From: Montanilutibacter psychrotolerans
Lineage (GTDB): Bacteria; Pseudomonadota; Gammaproteobacteria; Xanthomonadales; Xanthomonadaceae
Reading direction: 5' to 3'
DNA length: 64,000 bases
Assembly: GCF_003719825.1 (NCBI RefSeq)
Contig: NZ_RIBS01000011.1
Span: forward strand, 16,981 to 80,980
The translations under genes and the position numbers were made by a program. Shown piece by piece: positions 17,698 through 29,788 of the stretch. Numbering within the stretch: the stretch's first letter is position 1; each line of letters opens with the position of its first letter. The notes beneath the pieces were generated by a model. It saw nothing but the letters and a program-made list of their open reading frames with translations. It was not told the DNA's origin and did not search any database.

Positions 17698-17879
17698 GCC
17701 CGCGAAACGCGGTGTTCCGGGGGCGGCCTGGCTGAACGGCCCCATCGAATTTTCGAGTTGATTTCTTCTGGCGATTCTGCTTGGCAGCCGGCGTTCGCCT
17801 CTCGCCAGGACGAGAACACGCCGACCCGCCGCGATGCCACGGACCCTCGCCTGCACCCGGCTTCGCGCCGGGGCGCGCC

Positions 17880-18575
17880 TCAGCCGAGGTTGTCGCGCTG
17901 CTGCCGCAGGATGCTCAGGCCGATCAGGCGCGACACCACCGCCGCGATATAGCCCACGCCGGCGAACTGCTCCAGCATCACCAGCACGCGCGCCGGCGCA
18001 TTGATCGGCAGGATGTCGCCGATGCCGACCCCGGACAGGGTGGTGAAGCTCAGGTACAGCAGTTCGATCCAGCGTCGCGGCCGCTCCGGGTGCACCAGAC
18101 CGGTGAAGCTGTCGGGGTACCAGGCCTGGCAGACGAAGTAGGCATAGGCGAAGCCCCACGCCAGCAGGGTGAACGTCGCACCGGCCGCGAACAGTTCGTC
18201 GGCGGTGACCCGGTGGTCATGCAGCATGTACGAGATCAGGCCGCCGGCCGCGTAGAAGTACAGCGCGGCCTCCAGCACCGAAGACCAGGCCAGCACGCGT
18301 GGCATGTCGAAGGCGATGGCGATCAGCGACAGGCTGATCGCCGGCAACGCCAGGGCCCACGCGATCCAGTTCACCGACGGACTGCGTCGCACCACCCACA
18401 CCGCCAGTGGCACCACAACCAGCGCGACCGCGCCGAACAGCACGCGGCCGCGCGGCGTGTCGTCCATCAGCGGGTACAGCAGCAGGCTCAGCAGCTGCGC
18501 GCCCAGCAACAGCGCCGACGGGTGTCGGCGCAGCATTGCCCCCCACCGAAGGAACGGAAACCGTGGCTCGGTCAT
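17880..18575 (-). CDS. Two-pore-type (Ion_trans_2) channel-like membrane protein
   Basis: A 231-residue protein with about six hydrophobic segments: four N-terminal ones, then helix-P-loop-helix. The pore region reads LSFTTLSGVGIGDILP. K+ channels have T(V/I)GYGD; here the filter is G-V-G-I-G-D, with Gly replacing Thr and Ile replacing Tyr. This makes ion selectivity uncertain. No cytoplasmic RCK/TrkA domain is attached. ATG 18575 was chosen; an in-frame ATG at 18620 would add a short polar extension with no ribosome site. A 304-bp gap holding the small-RNA candidate's terminator separates its end from the next minus-strand gene's start region. Confidence 0.75.
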   Translation of the reverse strand: MTEPRFPFLRWGAMLRRHPSALLLGAQLLSLLLYPLMDDTPRGRVLFGAVALVVVPLAVWVVRRSPSVNWIAWALALPAISLSLIAIAFDMPRVLAWSSVLEAALYFYAAGGLISYMLHDHRVTADELFAAGATFTLLAWGFAYAYFVCQAWYPDSFTGLVHPERPRRWIELLYLSFTTLSGVGIGDILPINAPARVLVMLEQFAGVGYIAAVVSRLIGLSILRQQRDNLG

Positions 18576-18712
18576 GTCGGTGTTCTCGTGGACTGGGGCG
18601 ATGACGATGCGAGTGTGCATCGTCCAGGGCGGAGGAACGAGTGACGAACGGACAGGCGCGGCGGGGCGGACACGCGCCGCCCCCAACCACGCCTCCCCGC
18701 GAGCTGCCGGCC

Positions 18713-20800
<2,088 letters not shown>

Positions 20801-20952
20801 TTTGACCATGGCCGACGCCCCACAGCCAGTCGCGGTCGTCGGCACGCGCGCGGATCGCCTTCACGCGACGCCCGTTTCGCGCATTTTTCGCTTGTGCAAG
20901 CGCGATGCAGCGAGGCGCGGATCAAGGCGTGAAAGGGTTTTCGAAAAATTAT

Positions 20953-20958
20953 TTGACA
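20953..20958 (+). promoter_or_regulatory. Consensus -35 element for the ilv-leu operon
   Basis: TTGACA lies 37 nt before the leader-peptide ATG. No good -10 follows. The spacing would put the start of transcription at or next to the ATG, implying a leaderless leader peptide. This is inference. Confidence 0.5.
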
Positions 20959-20989
20959 GTCGCGCAAACGCCATGCTCATCTCGACCGC

Positions 20990-21136
20990 ATGACGCAGCG
21001 CAACAACCACCCGCAGACCTTCCAGCTCATGCCGACCGGCGTGACGGTCGCGAACGGTCTCGCGCTCGCGGCCCTCGTACTCGTACTCATTAACCTTATT
21101 ACCGTCCTTACAGGCGCGGGGTTCGGGTACGTGTAG
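20990..21136 (+). CDS. ilv-leu operon leader peptide
   Basis: A 48-residue peptide. Codons 29-40 (21074-21109) read LVLVLINLITVL: ten of twelve are Leu, Val or Ile. Several of these use codons rare in this GC-rich genome (GTA, ATT, CTT), then ACA. Such a run is the sensor of branched-chain aminoacyl-tRNA supply in ilv attenuators. It is followed at once by the mutually exclusive RNA hairpins described in the next entry. There is no Shine-Dalgarno before the ATG. A six-codon frame (MLISTA, 20973-20993) overlaps the ATG and may be chance. Confidence 0.88.
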   Translation: MTQRNNHPQTFQLMPTGVTVANGLALAALVLVLINLITVLTGAGFGYV

Positions 21137-21205
21137 CTGAAACGCACAAACCCAGGTAACAAGAACCTGAACCCCGCGCCCGAAAAGGCGCGGGGTTTTT
21201 GTTTT
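21113..21205 (+). promoter_or_regulatory. Transcription attenuator of the ilv-leu operon
   Basis: Three segments can pair two ways. Segment 2 (21113-21124, GGCGCGGGGTTC) lies in the last leader codons. Segment 3 (21169-21180, GAACCCCGCGCC) is fully complementary to it. Segment 4 (21187-21196, GGCGCGGGGT) repeats segment 2 and pairs with segment 3 to give a 10-bp terminator stem followed by TTTTGTTTTT. A ribosome stalled on the Leu/Val/Ile run leaves segment 2 free, forming the antiterminator. A ribosome reaching the stop at 21134 covers segment 2 and the terminator forms. A small CAGGT/ACCTG hairpin (21153-21169) may assist. The logic follows known ilv/leu attenuators. Confidence 0.9.
21171..21205 (+). 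terminator. Attenuator terminator before ilvD
   Basis: The stem ACCCCGCGCC / GGCGCGGGGT with a 6-nt loop is followed by TTTTGTTTTT, ending 37 nt before the ilvD start. Confidence 0.9.
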
Positions 21206-21241
21206 TGCGGCCTGGGTTCCTCACCACAAGGGACACAGATC

Positions 21242-22978
21242 GTGAGAAGCAATGCCATCAAGGCAGGCCCCGCCCGCGCCCCCGCACGCGCCATGCTGCG
21301 TGCGACAGGGCTGGACGATGCCGCCATCGCCCGGCCGCTGGTCGCGGTGATCCACACCTGGACCGACGTTTCGCCGTGCAACCTGACCTTGCGCGAGCTG
21401 GCCCAGCACGCGCGCGCCGGCGTTCTGGCCGGCGGCGGAACGCCGATCGAGTTCAACACCATCGCCGTTACCGACGGCATCGCGATGGGCAGCGACGGCA
21501 TGCGTGCCTCGCTGGCATCGCGCGAAACCATCGCCGATTCGATCGAGCTGGCCGTCAACGGCCATTGCCTCGACGCGATGGTGCTGCTGGTCGGCTGCGA
21601 CAAGACCATCCCGGCCGCGGCCATGGCCGCCGCGCGCCTGGATATCCCGACGGTGATCCTCTACGGCGGGACGATCCTGCCCGGACACTGCCCAAGCGCG
21701 AACGCCGGCGCCACGGGCAACCAGGACAGCAAGCCGCTGACCGTGCAGGACGTGTTCGAAGCGGTCGGCGCGCACTCGGCCGGACGCATCGACGACGCTC
21801 AGCTGCACCGCATCGAAAGCCACGCCTGCCCTGGCGCAGGCGCCTGCGGTGGCCAGTTCACCGCCAACACCATGGCAATGGTGCTGACCTTCCTGGGCCT
21901 GTCGCCGCTGCAGCTCAACGACATCCCGGCGGTCCACGCCGACAAGCCCGCCGCGGCACGTGCCTGCGGCGAACTGGTCATGCAGCGTCTGCGCGACGGC
22001 GGTCCAACCCCGCGCGCACTGCTGAGCCACGCGGCGCTGCGCAACGCCGCGCGCGCGGTGTCGGCCACCGCCGGTTCGACCAATGCCGCGTTGCACCTGC
22101 TGGCGATCGCACACGAAGCCGGCGTGGAATTCGGCCTGGAGGAGTTCGAGGCCGCGGCCAGTACGCCGGTGATCGCCGACCTGAAGCCGGGCGGGCGCTA
22201 CACGGCGGCAGAAATGTTCACGTTCGGCGGCACCGCGCTGGTGGCGCACGAACTGCGCGCGGCCGGACTGATCGACGACGTTGCGACGGTCACCGGCCGC
22301 AGTTTCTTCAGGGAGCTGGACGCCCTCCCCGCGACCGGGCCACAGGACGTGGTCCGCCCGGTCGCGGACCCGCTCAAGCCCAGCGGCGGCTTCTCGATCC
22401 TGTACGGCGAGCTCGCCCCGGAAGGTTGCATCGTCAAGCTGGCCGGTCACGGCCGCACGCACTTCGAAGGCCCGGCACGGGTGTTCGACTCGGAAGAGGA
22501 CGCGTTCGCTGCCGTGCAGTCGCGGTGCGTGCAGGCGGGCGACGTGGTGGTGATCCGCTTCGAAGGCCCGGCCGGCGGCCCCGGCATGCGCGAAATGCTC
22601 GCCGTTACCGCCGCGCTGGTTGGGCAGGGCCTCGGCAACGACGTCGCCTTGATGACCGACGGCCGCTTCAGCGGTGCGACCCACGGTTTCATGGTCGGCC
22701 ATGTGTCGCCCGAAGCCGCGCACGGCGGCCCGATTGCCCGCCTGCGCGACGGCGACCGCGTGCGCATCGACGTGGCCACGCGACGCATCGACGTCGACGC
22801 CGACCTCTCCGCGCGTACTCCACGCCGTATCGCCCCGCGCGTGACCACCGGCGTGCTGGCCAAGTACGCGCGCCTGGTGAGTTCGGCCTCGCTGGGTGCG
22901 GTGACCGCACCGGGCCCGCTCGATGCCGCGGCCACGCGCACCAGGGCGGCGGACCTGGCCGTGGAACTGATCGCATGA
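21242..22978 (+). CDS. ilvD: Dihydroxy-acid dehydratase
   Basis: A 578-residue Fe-S dehydratase for the third step of valine, isoleucine and leucine synthesis (dihydroxy acid to 2-oxo acid). The ILVD/EDD signatures are present: the Cys of [11 protein letters not shown], the Cys of [18 protein letters not shown], and [22 protein letters not shown] near the C-terminus. It begins with GTG at 21242, preceded by AAGGGAC. It is slightly shorter than the E. coli enzyme (616), as for the short IlvD class. First structural gene after the attenuator; a 204-bp gap separates it from ilvC, unlike the tight junctions later in the operon. Confidence 0.97.
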   Translation: MRSNAIKAGPARAPARAMLRATGLDDAAIARPLVAVIHTWTDVSPCNLTLRELAQHARAGVLAGGGTPIEFNTIAVTDGIAMGSDGMRASLASRETIADSIELAVNGHCLDAMVLLVGCDKTIPAAAMAAARLDIPTVILYGGTILPGHCPSANAGATGNQDSKPLTVQDVFEAVGAHSAGRIDDAQLHRIESHACPGAGACGGQFTANTMAMVLTFLGLSPLQLNDIPAVHADKPAAARACGELVMQRLRDGGPTPRALLSHAALRNAARAVSATAGSTNAALHLLAIAHEAGVEFGLEEFEAAASTPVIADLKPGGRYTAAEMFTFGGTALVAHELRAAGLIDDVATVTGRSFFRELDALPATGPQDVVRPVADPLKPSGGFSILYGELAPEGCIVKLAGHGRTHFEGPARVFDSEEDAFAAVQSRCVQAGDVVVIRFEGPAGGPGMREMLAVTAALVGQGLGNDVALMTDGRFSGATHGFMVGHVSPEAAHGGPIARLRDGDRVRIDVATRRIDVDADLSARTPRRIAPRVTTGVLAKYARLVSSASLGAVTAPGPLDAAATRTRAADLAVELIA

Positions 22979-23182
22979 ACGCGTGCGCCCGCGCCCTGCC
23001 CGCACCGTCGGCTACGGCCACCTTGCCGACGACGTCACCCGCCACCCCACGCCCGCGCGGGCCGGCCACTGCCGCACCCGGCCCTGCGCACTAGCAATAC
23101 ACGACACGACGCACTCCCTCCCCAAAACCGCGGCACAAGCCGCGTCCACGACCTCCACTCGACACCCACAGGAACTCCCGCC

Positions 23183-24205
23183 ATGAGCACCACCAGCAAA
23201 CCCCGCATCGCGATCGTCGGCTACGGCAGCCAGGGCCGCGCGCACGCGCTCAACCTGCGCGACTCCGGCTTCGAGGTCACCGTCGGCCTGCGTCCGGGCG
23301 GCCCGACCGAGCTCAAGGCCAAGGCCGATGGCTTCACCGTCAAGACCCCCGCGCAAGCCGTCGCCGGTGCCGAACTGGTCGCCGTGCTGACGCCCGACAT
23401 GGTCCAGGCGCAGCTCTATCGCGACGTCATCGAGCCCAACATCGCAGCGGGCGCCTGCCTGCTGTTCGCGCACGGATTCAACGTGCACTACGGACAGATC
23501 ACGCCGCGCGACGACCTGGATGTCGTCCTCGTCGCGCCCAAGGGTCCCGGCGCGCTGGTGCGCCGCGAGTACGAGATCGGCCGCGGCGTTCCCTCGGTCT
23601 ATGCCGTCCACCAGGACCGCTCCGGCAACGCCGAGCAACTTGCGCTGAATTACTGCGGCGGGATCGGCGGCGCGCGCCAGAACGCCATCCGCACGACCTT
23701 CAAGGAAGAGACAGAAACCGACCTGTTCGGCGAACAGGCGGTGCTTTGTGGCGGCGCGACCAAGCTCGTGCAGGCCGGCTGGGAAACCCTGGTCGAGGCC
23801 GGCTACCAACCCGAGGTCGCCTACTACGAGTGTCTGCACGAACTGAAGCTGATCGTCGACCTGTTCTACGAAGGCGGCATCACGCGCATGCACGAGTTCA
23901 TCAGCGAGACGGCGCAATACGGTGCGCTCACGCGCGGCAGCTACGTCGTCGACGACAACACCCGCGCGCAGATGCGCAAGGTGCTGACGGAGATCCAGGA
24001 CGGCACGTTCGCGCGCCAGTGGATCGCCGAGTACCAGTCCGGAAACGCCAACTACAAGGCCCTCAAGCAAGGCGATCTCGAGCATCCCATCGAAGCGGTT
24101 GGCAAGAAGCTGCGCGCCAACATGAAGTGGCTGTCGACGGCGCCGCAGCCTGCCGCCGCGCCGAGCGTCGCGACCGAACCCAAACCCGAGCAGGCCACTG
24201 CATGA
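23183..24205 (+). CDS. ilvC: Ketol-acid reductoisomerase
   Basis: A 340-residue class I (short) enzyme that isomerises and reduces acetolactate and acetohydroxybutyrate. The Rossmann motif is [18 protein letters not shown] (residues about 12-29), followed by GLRPGGPT, the loop that sets NADPH or NADH preference. The C-terminal knotted domain carries the Mg ligands in [17 protein letters not shown] and [18 protein letters not shown] Pro/Ala-rich tail of about 20 residues follows the domain. A long gap (204 bp) precedes it and its stop overlaps the ilvG start (ATGA). Confidence 0.98.
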   Translation: MSTTSKPRIAIVGYGSQGRAHALNLRDSGFEVTVGLRPGGPTELKAKADGFTVKTPAQAVAGAELVAVLTPDMVQAQLYRDVIEPNIAAGACLLFAHGFNVHYGQITPRDDLDVVLVAPKGPGALVRREYEIGRGVPSVYAVHQDRSGNAEQLALNYCGGIGGARQNAIRTTFKEETETDLFGEQAVLCGGATKLVQAGWETLVEAGYQPEVAYYECLHELKLIVDLFYEGGITRMHEFISETAQYGALTRGSYVVDDNTRAQMRKVLTEIQDGTFARQWIAEYQSGNANYKALKQGDLEHPIEAVGKKLRANMKWLSTAPQPAAAPSVATEPKPEQATA

Positions 24206-25893
24206 ACGGGTCGCAGTGGCTGGTGCACGCACTGGCCGCGGAGGGCGTGGACACGCTGTTCGGTTACCCGGGCGGCGCGATCATGCCCTTCTACGACGCG
24301 CTCTACGGCTCGGACCTGAAACACATCCTGGTCCGGCACGAGCAGGGCGCGGCGTTCGCGGCCAACGGTTACGCACGTGCGAGCGGTCGGGTCGGCGTGT
24401 GCGTGGCGACGTCCGGTCCGGGTGCGACCAACCTGGTCACCGGCATCGCCGACGCGATGCTGGACTCGGTGCCGATGGTGGTGATCACCGGACAGGTGCC
24501 CACCACGTTGATGGGCACTGACGCGTTCCAGGAAGTCGACGTGTTCGGCATGACCCTGCCGGTGGTGAAGCACAGCTTCCTGCCGCGCCGTGTCGACGAA
24601 CTGCCGAGCGTTCTGGCCGAAGCGTTCCGGCTGGCGCGCTCGGGCCGGCCGGGGCCGGTGCTGATCGACCTGCCCAAGAACGTGCAGACCGCCGATGCCG
24701 CGCACCTGCCAATGCACCGGCCGCTGCCGATCGACGCTCCCCACTCGGCGTGTCCGGTGGCGCTGCTGGCAGCGGTCGAGTTGCTGTCCAACGCGCGCCG
24801 ACCCGTGGTGTACGGCGGTGGCGGCATCGCACTGGGCGATGCCGTGGCGGAGTTCCGCAGCTTCGTCGGCGCCACGCAGATCCCCACGGTGCTGACGCTG
24901 CGCGGCATCGGTGCACTGGCCGATGACCACCCGCTCAACCTGGGCATGCTGGGCATGCACGGCACCCGCGCGGCCAACCAGGCCGTGCAGCAGGCCGATC
25001 TGCTGGTGGTGGTCGGTGCGCGGTTCGACGACCGGGCCACCGGCAAAGTCGCCGAGTTCGCGCCCGGCGCGAAGGTGATCCACCTGGACCTGGATGCGGC
25101 CGAGATCGGCAAGCTGCGCGCGGCCGACGTCGCCCTGCGCGGCGAGTTGCGCACCAGCCTGGACGCGTTGGCCACGGCGATGCCGGAATGCTCGGCGTGG
25201 CGGGCAACCTGCGTCGAGAACAAGCGACGCCACGCGGCGCGTTACGACGCGCCGGGCGAGAGCGTGTTCGCGCCGGCGCTGTTGCGGCGGATGTCGCAGC
25301 TGGCGCCGTCGGCGGTGGTGGCCTGCGATGTCGGTCAGCACCAGATGTGGGTCGCCCAGCATTGGGCCTTCAACGACCCGCGACGCCACCTCACCAGCGG
25401 CGCGCTCGGTGCGATGGGCTTCGGGCTGCCGGCCGCGATCGGTGCGCAGCTGTCGTGCGCCGATGCGCAGGTGGTCTGCGTCAGCGGCGATGGTTCGTTC
25501 CTGATGAACGTACAGGAGCTGGCCACGCTGGGACGCTACCAGCTGCCGGTGAAGATCGTGCTGATCGACAACCAGCGCCTGGGCATGGTGCGCCAGTGGC
25601 AACAGCTGTTCTTCGAACAGCGCTACTCGGAGACCGACTTGTCCGACAACCCGGACTTCGTCGCGCTGGCGGTCGCGTTTGGCGTGCAGGCGATGCATGT
25701 CGATCGCGCCGACCGCGTCGAGGACGCGATCGCGCAATTGCTTGCCGCACCCGGCCCCGCACTGTTGCACGTGGCGATCGACGCCGAGGCCAACGTCTGG
25801 CCGCTGGTTCCGCCCAACCGCAACAACGCGCAAATGCTGTTCGACCCCAGGCTCATGGACTGCGAGGACGCCAATGCAACGTTACCAACTTGA
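24202..25893 (+). CDS. ilvG: Acetolactate synthase, large (catalytic) subunit
   Basis: A 563-residue ThDP- and FAD-dependent enzyme joining two pyruvates (or pyruvate and 2-oxobutyrate). It has the three ThDP-family domains. The catalytic Glu lies in [18 protein letters not shown]. The ThDP/Mg motif [12 protein letters not shown]...[11 protein letters not shown] is intact. It is called ilvG rather than ilvB/ilvI because it is paired with a 79-residue ILVM-type small subunit. ATGA overlap with ilvC suggests translational coupling. Its 3' end overlaps the small subunit gene by 20 nt. Confidence 0.96.
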   Translation: MNGSQWLVHALAAEGVDTLFGYPGGAIMPFYDALYGSDLKHILVRHEQGAAFAANGYARASGRVGVCVATSGPGATNLVTGIADAMLDSVPMVVITGQVPTTLMGTDAFQEVDVFGMTLPVVKHSFLPRRVDELPSVLAEAFRLARSGRPGPVLIDLPKNVQTADAAHLPMHRPLPIDAPHSACPVALLAAVELLSNARRPVVYGGGGIALGDAVAEFRSFVGATQIPTVLTLRGIGALADDHPLNLGMLGMHGTRAANQAVQQADLLVVVGARFDDRATGKVAEFAPGAKVIHLDLDAAEIGKLRAADVALRGELRTSLDALATAMPECSAWRATCVENKRRHAARYDAPGESVFAPALLRRMSQLAPSAVVACDVGQHQMWVAQHWAFNDPRRHLTSGALGAMGFGLPAAIGAQLSCADAQVVCVSGDGSFLMNVQELATLGRYQLPVKIVLIDNQRLGMVRQWQQLFFEQRYSETDLSDNPDFVALAVAFGVQAMHVDRADRVEDAIAQLLAAPGPALLHVAIDAEANVWPLVPPNRNNAQMLFDPRLMDCEDANATLPT

Positions 25894-26113
25894 CCTCACC
25901 CTGCGCCGCGCCGAGGGCGCACTGACCCGCGTGCTGGGCACCGCCGAACGCCGCGGCTTCCGTCCCGTCAGCGTCGACGGCGAGACCCAGGCCGACGGCG
26001 ACCGGTGGCACCTGCGCCTAGCCGTCGAAGGCGAACGCACCGTCGAGTCGCTGCAGCTGCAGCTCGAGAAGCTGTACGACTGCCTGGCCGTCGAGGTGTC
26101 GCCATGTCCCTGA
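25874..26113 (+). CDS. ilvM: Acetolactate synthase small subunit (ACT domain)
   Basis: A 79-residue regulatory subunit made of one ACT domain ([25 protein letters not shown], a beta-alpha start; residues 4-28). The size matches IlvM (about 85) and not the 160-residue IlvN/IlvH type. It starts inside the ilvG coding sequence (20-nt overlap) and its end overlaps ilvE by 10 nt. It should stabilise and activate IlvG; whether it confers valine inhibition cannot be read from sequence. Confidence 0.93.
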   Translation: MQRYQLDLTLRRAEGALTRVLGTAERRGFRPVSVDGETQADGDRWHLRLAVEGERTVESLQLQLEKLYDCLAVEVSPCP

Positions 26114-27036
26114 CCGACGCTCCCGTTGCCATGCCAACCGGCACCGCACCCAGCAACGACGAAGCGAACGCGATCACCGCGAAGATCTGGTTCGACGGCC
26201 AGCTGATCGACGCCGATTCGCCGCGCGCGCCACTCACCACGCACGCGATGCACTACGGCAGCGGCGTGTTCGAGGGCATCCGCAGCTACGCCACGGTCGA
26301 CGGCGGCGCTGCCGTCTTCCGCCTGCCCGAACACCTTGCACGCATGCGCGCAGGAGCGGACCTGCTCGGCATCGACTTCGATATCGCGCAGGCCACCTCG
26401 GCCACGCTGGCCGTACTGCGTGCGAACCGGCACCGCGATGCCTACATCCGACCGCTGACCTGGTGCGGCACCGGCTCGATCGGCCTGGACGTCGCGCCGC
26501 TGAGCAAGCACCTGATGGTCGCCACGTTCGCCATTGGCGTGCACCTGGCGGGTGGACGCGTGAAGCTCGGCGTGTCGTCGTGGCGGCGCAATCCGGCGAC
26601 CTCGTTGCCGCCGCTGAAGCTGTGCGGCGCGTACGTGAACTCCATCCTCGCCAAGCACGAAGCGATGGCACGCGGCTTCGACGAGGCGTTGTTCGTTGAT
26701 GCGCAGGGCGATGTCGTCGAATGCACGGGCGCGAACGTGTTCATGGTGCGCGACGATCGCGTGGTCGCGGTCGACCACCCCGACGCACTGCCCGGCATCA
26801 CCCGCGACAGCCTGATCGCGCTGACCGGCGCCCAGTCACGCACGGTCAGCCTGGAGGAGCTGCGCGACGCCGACGAGGTCTTTGTCTGCGGGACCGCAGC
26901 CGAGGTCACCCCCATCGATTCGCTGGACGGCCGCACCTACGCCGACAGCGATGTGGGCCGCGAGGCCGCACGCCTTTACCGGCGCGTGGTCACCGGCGCG
27001 GATGCGCGGTATCGCGATTGGCTGACCGATGTCTGA
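26104..27036 (+). CDS. ilvE: Branched-chain amino acid aminotransferase
   Basis: A 310-residue class IV PLP aminotransferase performing the last step to Val, Ile and Leu. The signatures are MHYGSGVFEGIRSY (residues about 50-63), the PLP lysine in LKLCGAYVNSILAKHEAM, the conserved EGTGENVF-like site, here ECTGANVFMVRDD, and the final FVCGTAAEVTPI. Length equals E. coli IlvE. The start ATG 26104 lies within ilvM; an N-terminal extension of about 20 residues precedes the conserved IWFDG. It overlaps ilvA by 8 nt. Confidence 0.96.
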   Translation: MSLTDAPVAMPTGTAPSNDEANAITAKIWFDGQLIDADSPRAPLTTHAMHYGSGVFEGIRSYATVDGGAAVFRLPEHLARMRAGADLLGIDFDIAQATSATLAVLRANRHRDAYIRPLTWCGTGSIGLDVAPLSKHLMVATFAIGVHLAGGRVKLGVSSWRRNPATSLPPLKLCGAYVNSILAKHEAMARGFDEALFVDAQGDVVECTGANVFMVRDDRVVAVDHPDALPGITRDSLIALTGAQSRTVSLEELRDADEVFVCGTAAEVTPIDSLDGRTYADSDVGREAARLYRRVVTGADARYRDWLTDV

Positions 27037-28135
27037 GACCACGCCCGCGGCAGCCCGCGTCAGCGCCAGCGACGTACTCGCAGCGCAAGCGCGACTGCGC
27101 CCCTACCTCGCCGCTACGCCGTTGCTCCACGCCGAGCGCTTCGGTTGCTGGCTCAAGCTGGAGAACCTGCAGCGCACCGGTTCGTACAAGGTGCGCGGCG
27201 CCATGAATGCGCTGCTGGCCGCGCGCGAACGTGGCGACCAGCGGCCGGTGATCGCCGCGTCCGCGGGCAACCATGCGCAGGGGCTGGCCTGGGCCGGCTA
27301 CCGGCTGCGCGTGCCGGTAATCGCGGTGATGCCACGCAACGCACCGCAGACCAAAGTCGCCGGCGTGGCGCACTGGGGCGCGACGGTGCGCTTGCATGGC
27401 GACAGCTACGACGAGGCACGGTTGTTCGCCAACGACCTGGCCGCCCAGCACGGCTATCGCCTGCTATCGGCGTTCGACGACGCCGACGTGATCGCCGGCC
27501 AGGGCACGGTCGGACTCGAGATGGCGGCGCTGGCTCCGGACGTGGTGCTGGTGCCGATCGGCGGCGGTGGACTGGCTGCCGGCGTCGCCCTGGCGTTGAA
27601 GTCGCAGGGCGTGCGTATCGTCGGCGCCCAGGTCGAAGGCGTCGACGCGATGGCACGCGCGCTGCGGGGCGACGTCGCGGTGCGCGAGCCCGCGATCACG
27701 CTCGCCGATGGCGTGCGCGTCAAGCAGCCCGGCGTGCTCACCCGCCTCGTGTTGGCTGAGCTGCTGGATGACGTCGTGATCGTGCGCGAAGCGGAGCTGC
27801 GCGAAACGTTGGTGCGCCTGGCACTCGAACAGCACGTGATCGCCGAGGGCGCCGGTGCGCTGGCGCTCGCCGCCGGCCGTCGCGTCGCCGGCCGCCGCAA
27901 ATGTGCGGTCGTGTCGGGCGGCAACATCGATGCCGACGTACTGGCGAAACTGCTTTCCGAAGTACGCACCCGCGCACCGCGACGCCCGCGTCGCCGCAGC
28001 CGCGAATTGCCGGCTGGCGTCGACGGCGTGCTGCGTCCACTGGCGGCCTCCGCGTCCGCCACGGCTTCCTCCCCTACCCCCATCATGCCGGCCGCGCCGT
28101 TCGCGGCGTCGCCCGGCGAGGACCTGCGCGCATGA
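27029..28135 (+). CDS. ilvA: Threonine ammonia-lyase, short form without ACT domains
   Basis: A 368-residue PLP enzyme converting threonine to 2-oxobutyrate, the isoleucine entry step. The PLP lysine is in [16 protein letters not shown], followed by [11 protein letters not shown] and the phosphate-binding [14 protein letters not shown]. The catalytic domain ends near residue 320. The C-terminal 45 residues are basic then Pro/Ala-rich. The two ACT-like regulatory domains of biosynthetic IlvA (514 residues in E. coli) are absent, so classical isoleucine inhibition through them cannot occur. Position in the operon supports the biosynthetic role. Start overlaps ilvE; stop overlaps leuA (ATGA). 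Confidence 0.92.
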   Translation: MSETTPAAARVSASDVLAAQARLRPYLAATPLLHAERFGCWLKLENLQRTGSYKVRGAMNALLAARERGDQRPVIAASAGNHAQGLAWAGYRLRVPVIAVMPRNAPQTKVAGVAHWGATVRLHGDSYDEARLFANDLAAQHGYRLLSAFDDADVIAGQGTVGLEMAALAPDVVLVPIGGGGLAAGVALALKSQGVRIVGAQVEGVDAMARALRGDVAVREPAITLADGVRVKQPGVLTRLVLAELLDDVVIVREAELRETLVRLALEQHVIAEGAGALALAAGRRVAGRRKCAVVSGGNIDADVLAKLLSEVRTRAPRRPRRRSRELPAGVDGVLRPLAASASATASSPTPIMPAAPFAASPGEDLRA

Positions 28136-29781
28136 GCACTTCCGAACCCGACGTATCTGGCCCCGCCCACGTCACCCGCGATTGTCCCGCGTCTATCGCC
28201 GACGCTGCCATCGCACCCCCGGCTCCCGGCGAACACGTGCGCATCTTCGACACCAGCCTTCGCGACGGCGAGCAATCGCCAGGCTGCAGCATGACCGCGC
28301 CGCAGAAGTTGCGGTTCGCCCACGCATTGAGCGAGCTCGGGGTCGACGTGATCGAAGTCGGCTTTCCGGCCAGCTCGGTCGCCGAGATCGACGCCGGCCG
28401 TGCGATCGCGCGCGAAGTGCGAGGCTCGACGCTCGCTGCGCTGGCACGTTGCCATGCCGGCGACATCGAGGCCGCTGCCCGCACCCTCGACGCCGCACGC
28501 GCCGCGCGGCTGCACGTGTTCATCTCCACCAGCCCGTTGCACCGCGAGCACAAGCTCGGGCTCAGCCGCGAGCAGGTGATCGAACGCGCGGTGATGGGCG
28601 TCGAGCTTGCCCGCCGCCACTTCGATGACGTTGAGTTCTCGGCCGAGGACGCGTTGCGCACCGAGCCAGATTTCCTCGCCGAGATCTGCGGCGCGGCAGT
28701 CGCCGCCGGTGCCACCACGCTCAACATTCCCGACACCGTCGGTTACACCACGCCGGCGGAGATCCGCGCGTTGTTCGAGTACCTGCGCGCGAACGTCCGT
28801 GACGCGCACCGCGCGGTGTTCAGCGCGCATTGCCACGACGACCTGGGCCTTGCCGTGGCCAACAGCCTGGCGGCGATCGAGGGCGGAGCGCGCCAGGTCG
28901 AATGCACCATCAACGGCATCGGTGAGCGCGCCGGAAACTGCGCGCTGGAAGAACTGGTGATGGCATTGAACGTCCGCAGCGGCTACTTCGACGCCCGCAC
29001 GCGCATCGACACGCGCCGCCTGCTGCCGACCTCGCGGCTGCTGTCGCGCATCACCGGGATGCAGGTGCAACGCAACAAGGCGATCGTCGGCCAGAACGCG
29101 TTCGCCCACGAATCGGGCATCCACCAGCACGGCATGCTCAAGCATCGCGGCACCTACGAAATCATGCGTCCGGAAGACGTGGGCTGGGTGCAGTCGCAGA
29201 TCGTTCTCGGTCGCCACAGCGGCCGCGCCGCGCTGTCCGATCGCCTACAGTCGTTGGGTTTCGCACTCGACGAGGCGCGCCTCAATCAGGTATTCGCCGG
29301 GTTCAAGACGCTCGCCGAGAAGAAGCGCGAGGTGTTCGACGCCGACCTCGAAGCCCTGGTGCTGGGCACCGACGCGCCGACCCTGCATGGCCATCGCCTG
29401 CTGCACCTGCACGTCAGCACAGGCGTCGGCGACGACAGCCTGCCCACGGCCAGCGTGCGGCTGCTCGACGCCGACGGCGGCCAGGTCAGCGAAGCAGCGG
29501 TCGGCGATGGCCCGGTGCATGCGCTGTTCGCCGCGCTCGCGCGCGCCACCGGCATCGCCTTGCACATCGACAGCTACCAGGTGTCGAGCGTGACCACCGG
29601 CGACGACGCGCAGGGACAGGCCAGCGTGACCGCGCGCGTCGACGGCGCCGAGCTCAGCGGCTCGGGCACCAGCACCGACATCCTCGAGGCCAGCGCGCAC
29701 GCCTGGCTGGAAATCGCCAATCGCGTGTCGCGCACGCGCGCCGCTGCCCCTTCACCACAACGCATCGCCGCAACGGCCTGA
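28132..29781 (+). CDS. leuA: 2-isopropylmalate synthase
   Basis: A 549-residue enzyme condensing acetyl-CoA with 2-oxoisovalerate, the first committed leucine step. The catalytic TIM barrel begins at [17 protein letters not shown] (residues about 40-56) and carries the metal-binding [15 protein letters not shown] and [10 protein letters not shown]. The C-terminal regulatory domain (from about residue 420, with [19 protein letters not shown]) is present, so leucine feedback is possible. An N-terminal polar tail of about 35 residues precedes the barrel. ATGA overlap with ilvA; leuC follows after 7 bp. Confidence 0.97.
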   Translation: MSTSEPDVSGPAHVTRDCPASIADAAIAPPAPGEHVRIFDTSLRDGEQSPGCSMTAPQKLRFAHALSELGVDVIEVGFPASSVAEIDAGRAIAREVRGSTLAALARCHAGDIEAAARTLDAARAARLHVFISTSPLHREHKLGLSREQVIERAVMGVELARRHFDDVEFSAEDALRTEPDFLAEICGAAVAAGATTLNIPDTVGYTTPAEIRALFEYLRANVRDAHRAVFSAHCHDDLGLAVANSLAAIEGGARQVECTINGIGERAGNCALEELVMALNVRSGYFDARTRIDTRRLLPTSRLLSRITGMQVQRNKAIVGQNAFAHESGIHQHGMLKHRGTYEIMRPEDVGWVQSQIVLGRHSGRAALSDRLQSLGFALDEARLNQVFAGFKTLAEKKREVFDADLEALVLGTDAPTLHGHRLLHLHVSTGVGDDSLPTASVRLLDADGGQVSEAAVGDGPVHALFAALARATGIALHIDSYQVSSVTTGDDAQGQASVTARVDGAELSGSGTSTDILEASAHAWLEIANRVSRTRAAAPSPQRIAATA

Positions 29782-29788
29782 GGTTTGC

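Noticed and set aside
20973..20993. A six-codon frame MLISTA overlapping the ilv leader ATG
   Set aside because: Too short to separate from chance and without a ribosome site; noted in the leader entry.
22975..23094. A 39-codon frame overlapping the ilvD stop (ATGA)
   Set aside because: The overlap resembles coupled translation, but the product is only Pro/Ala/Thr low complexity in a GC-rich spacer; no family features.
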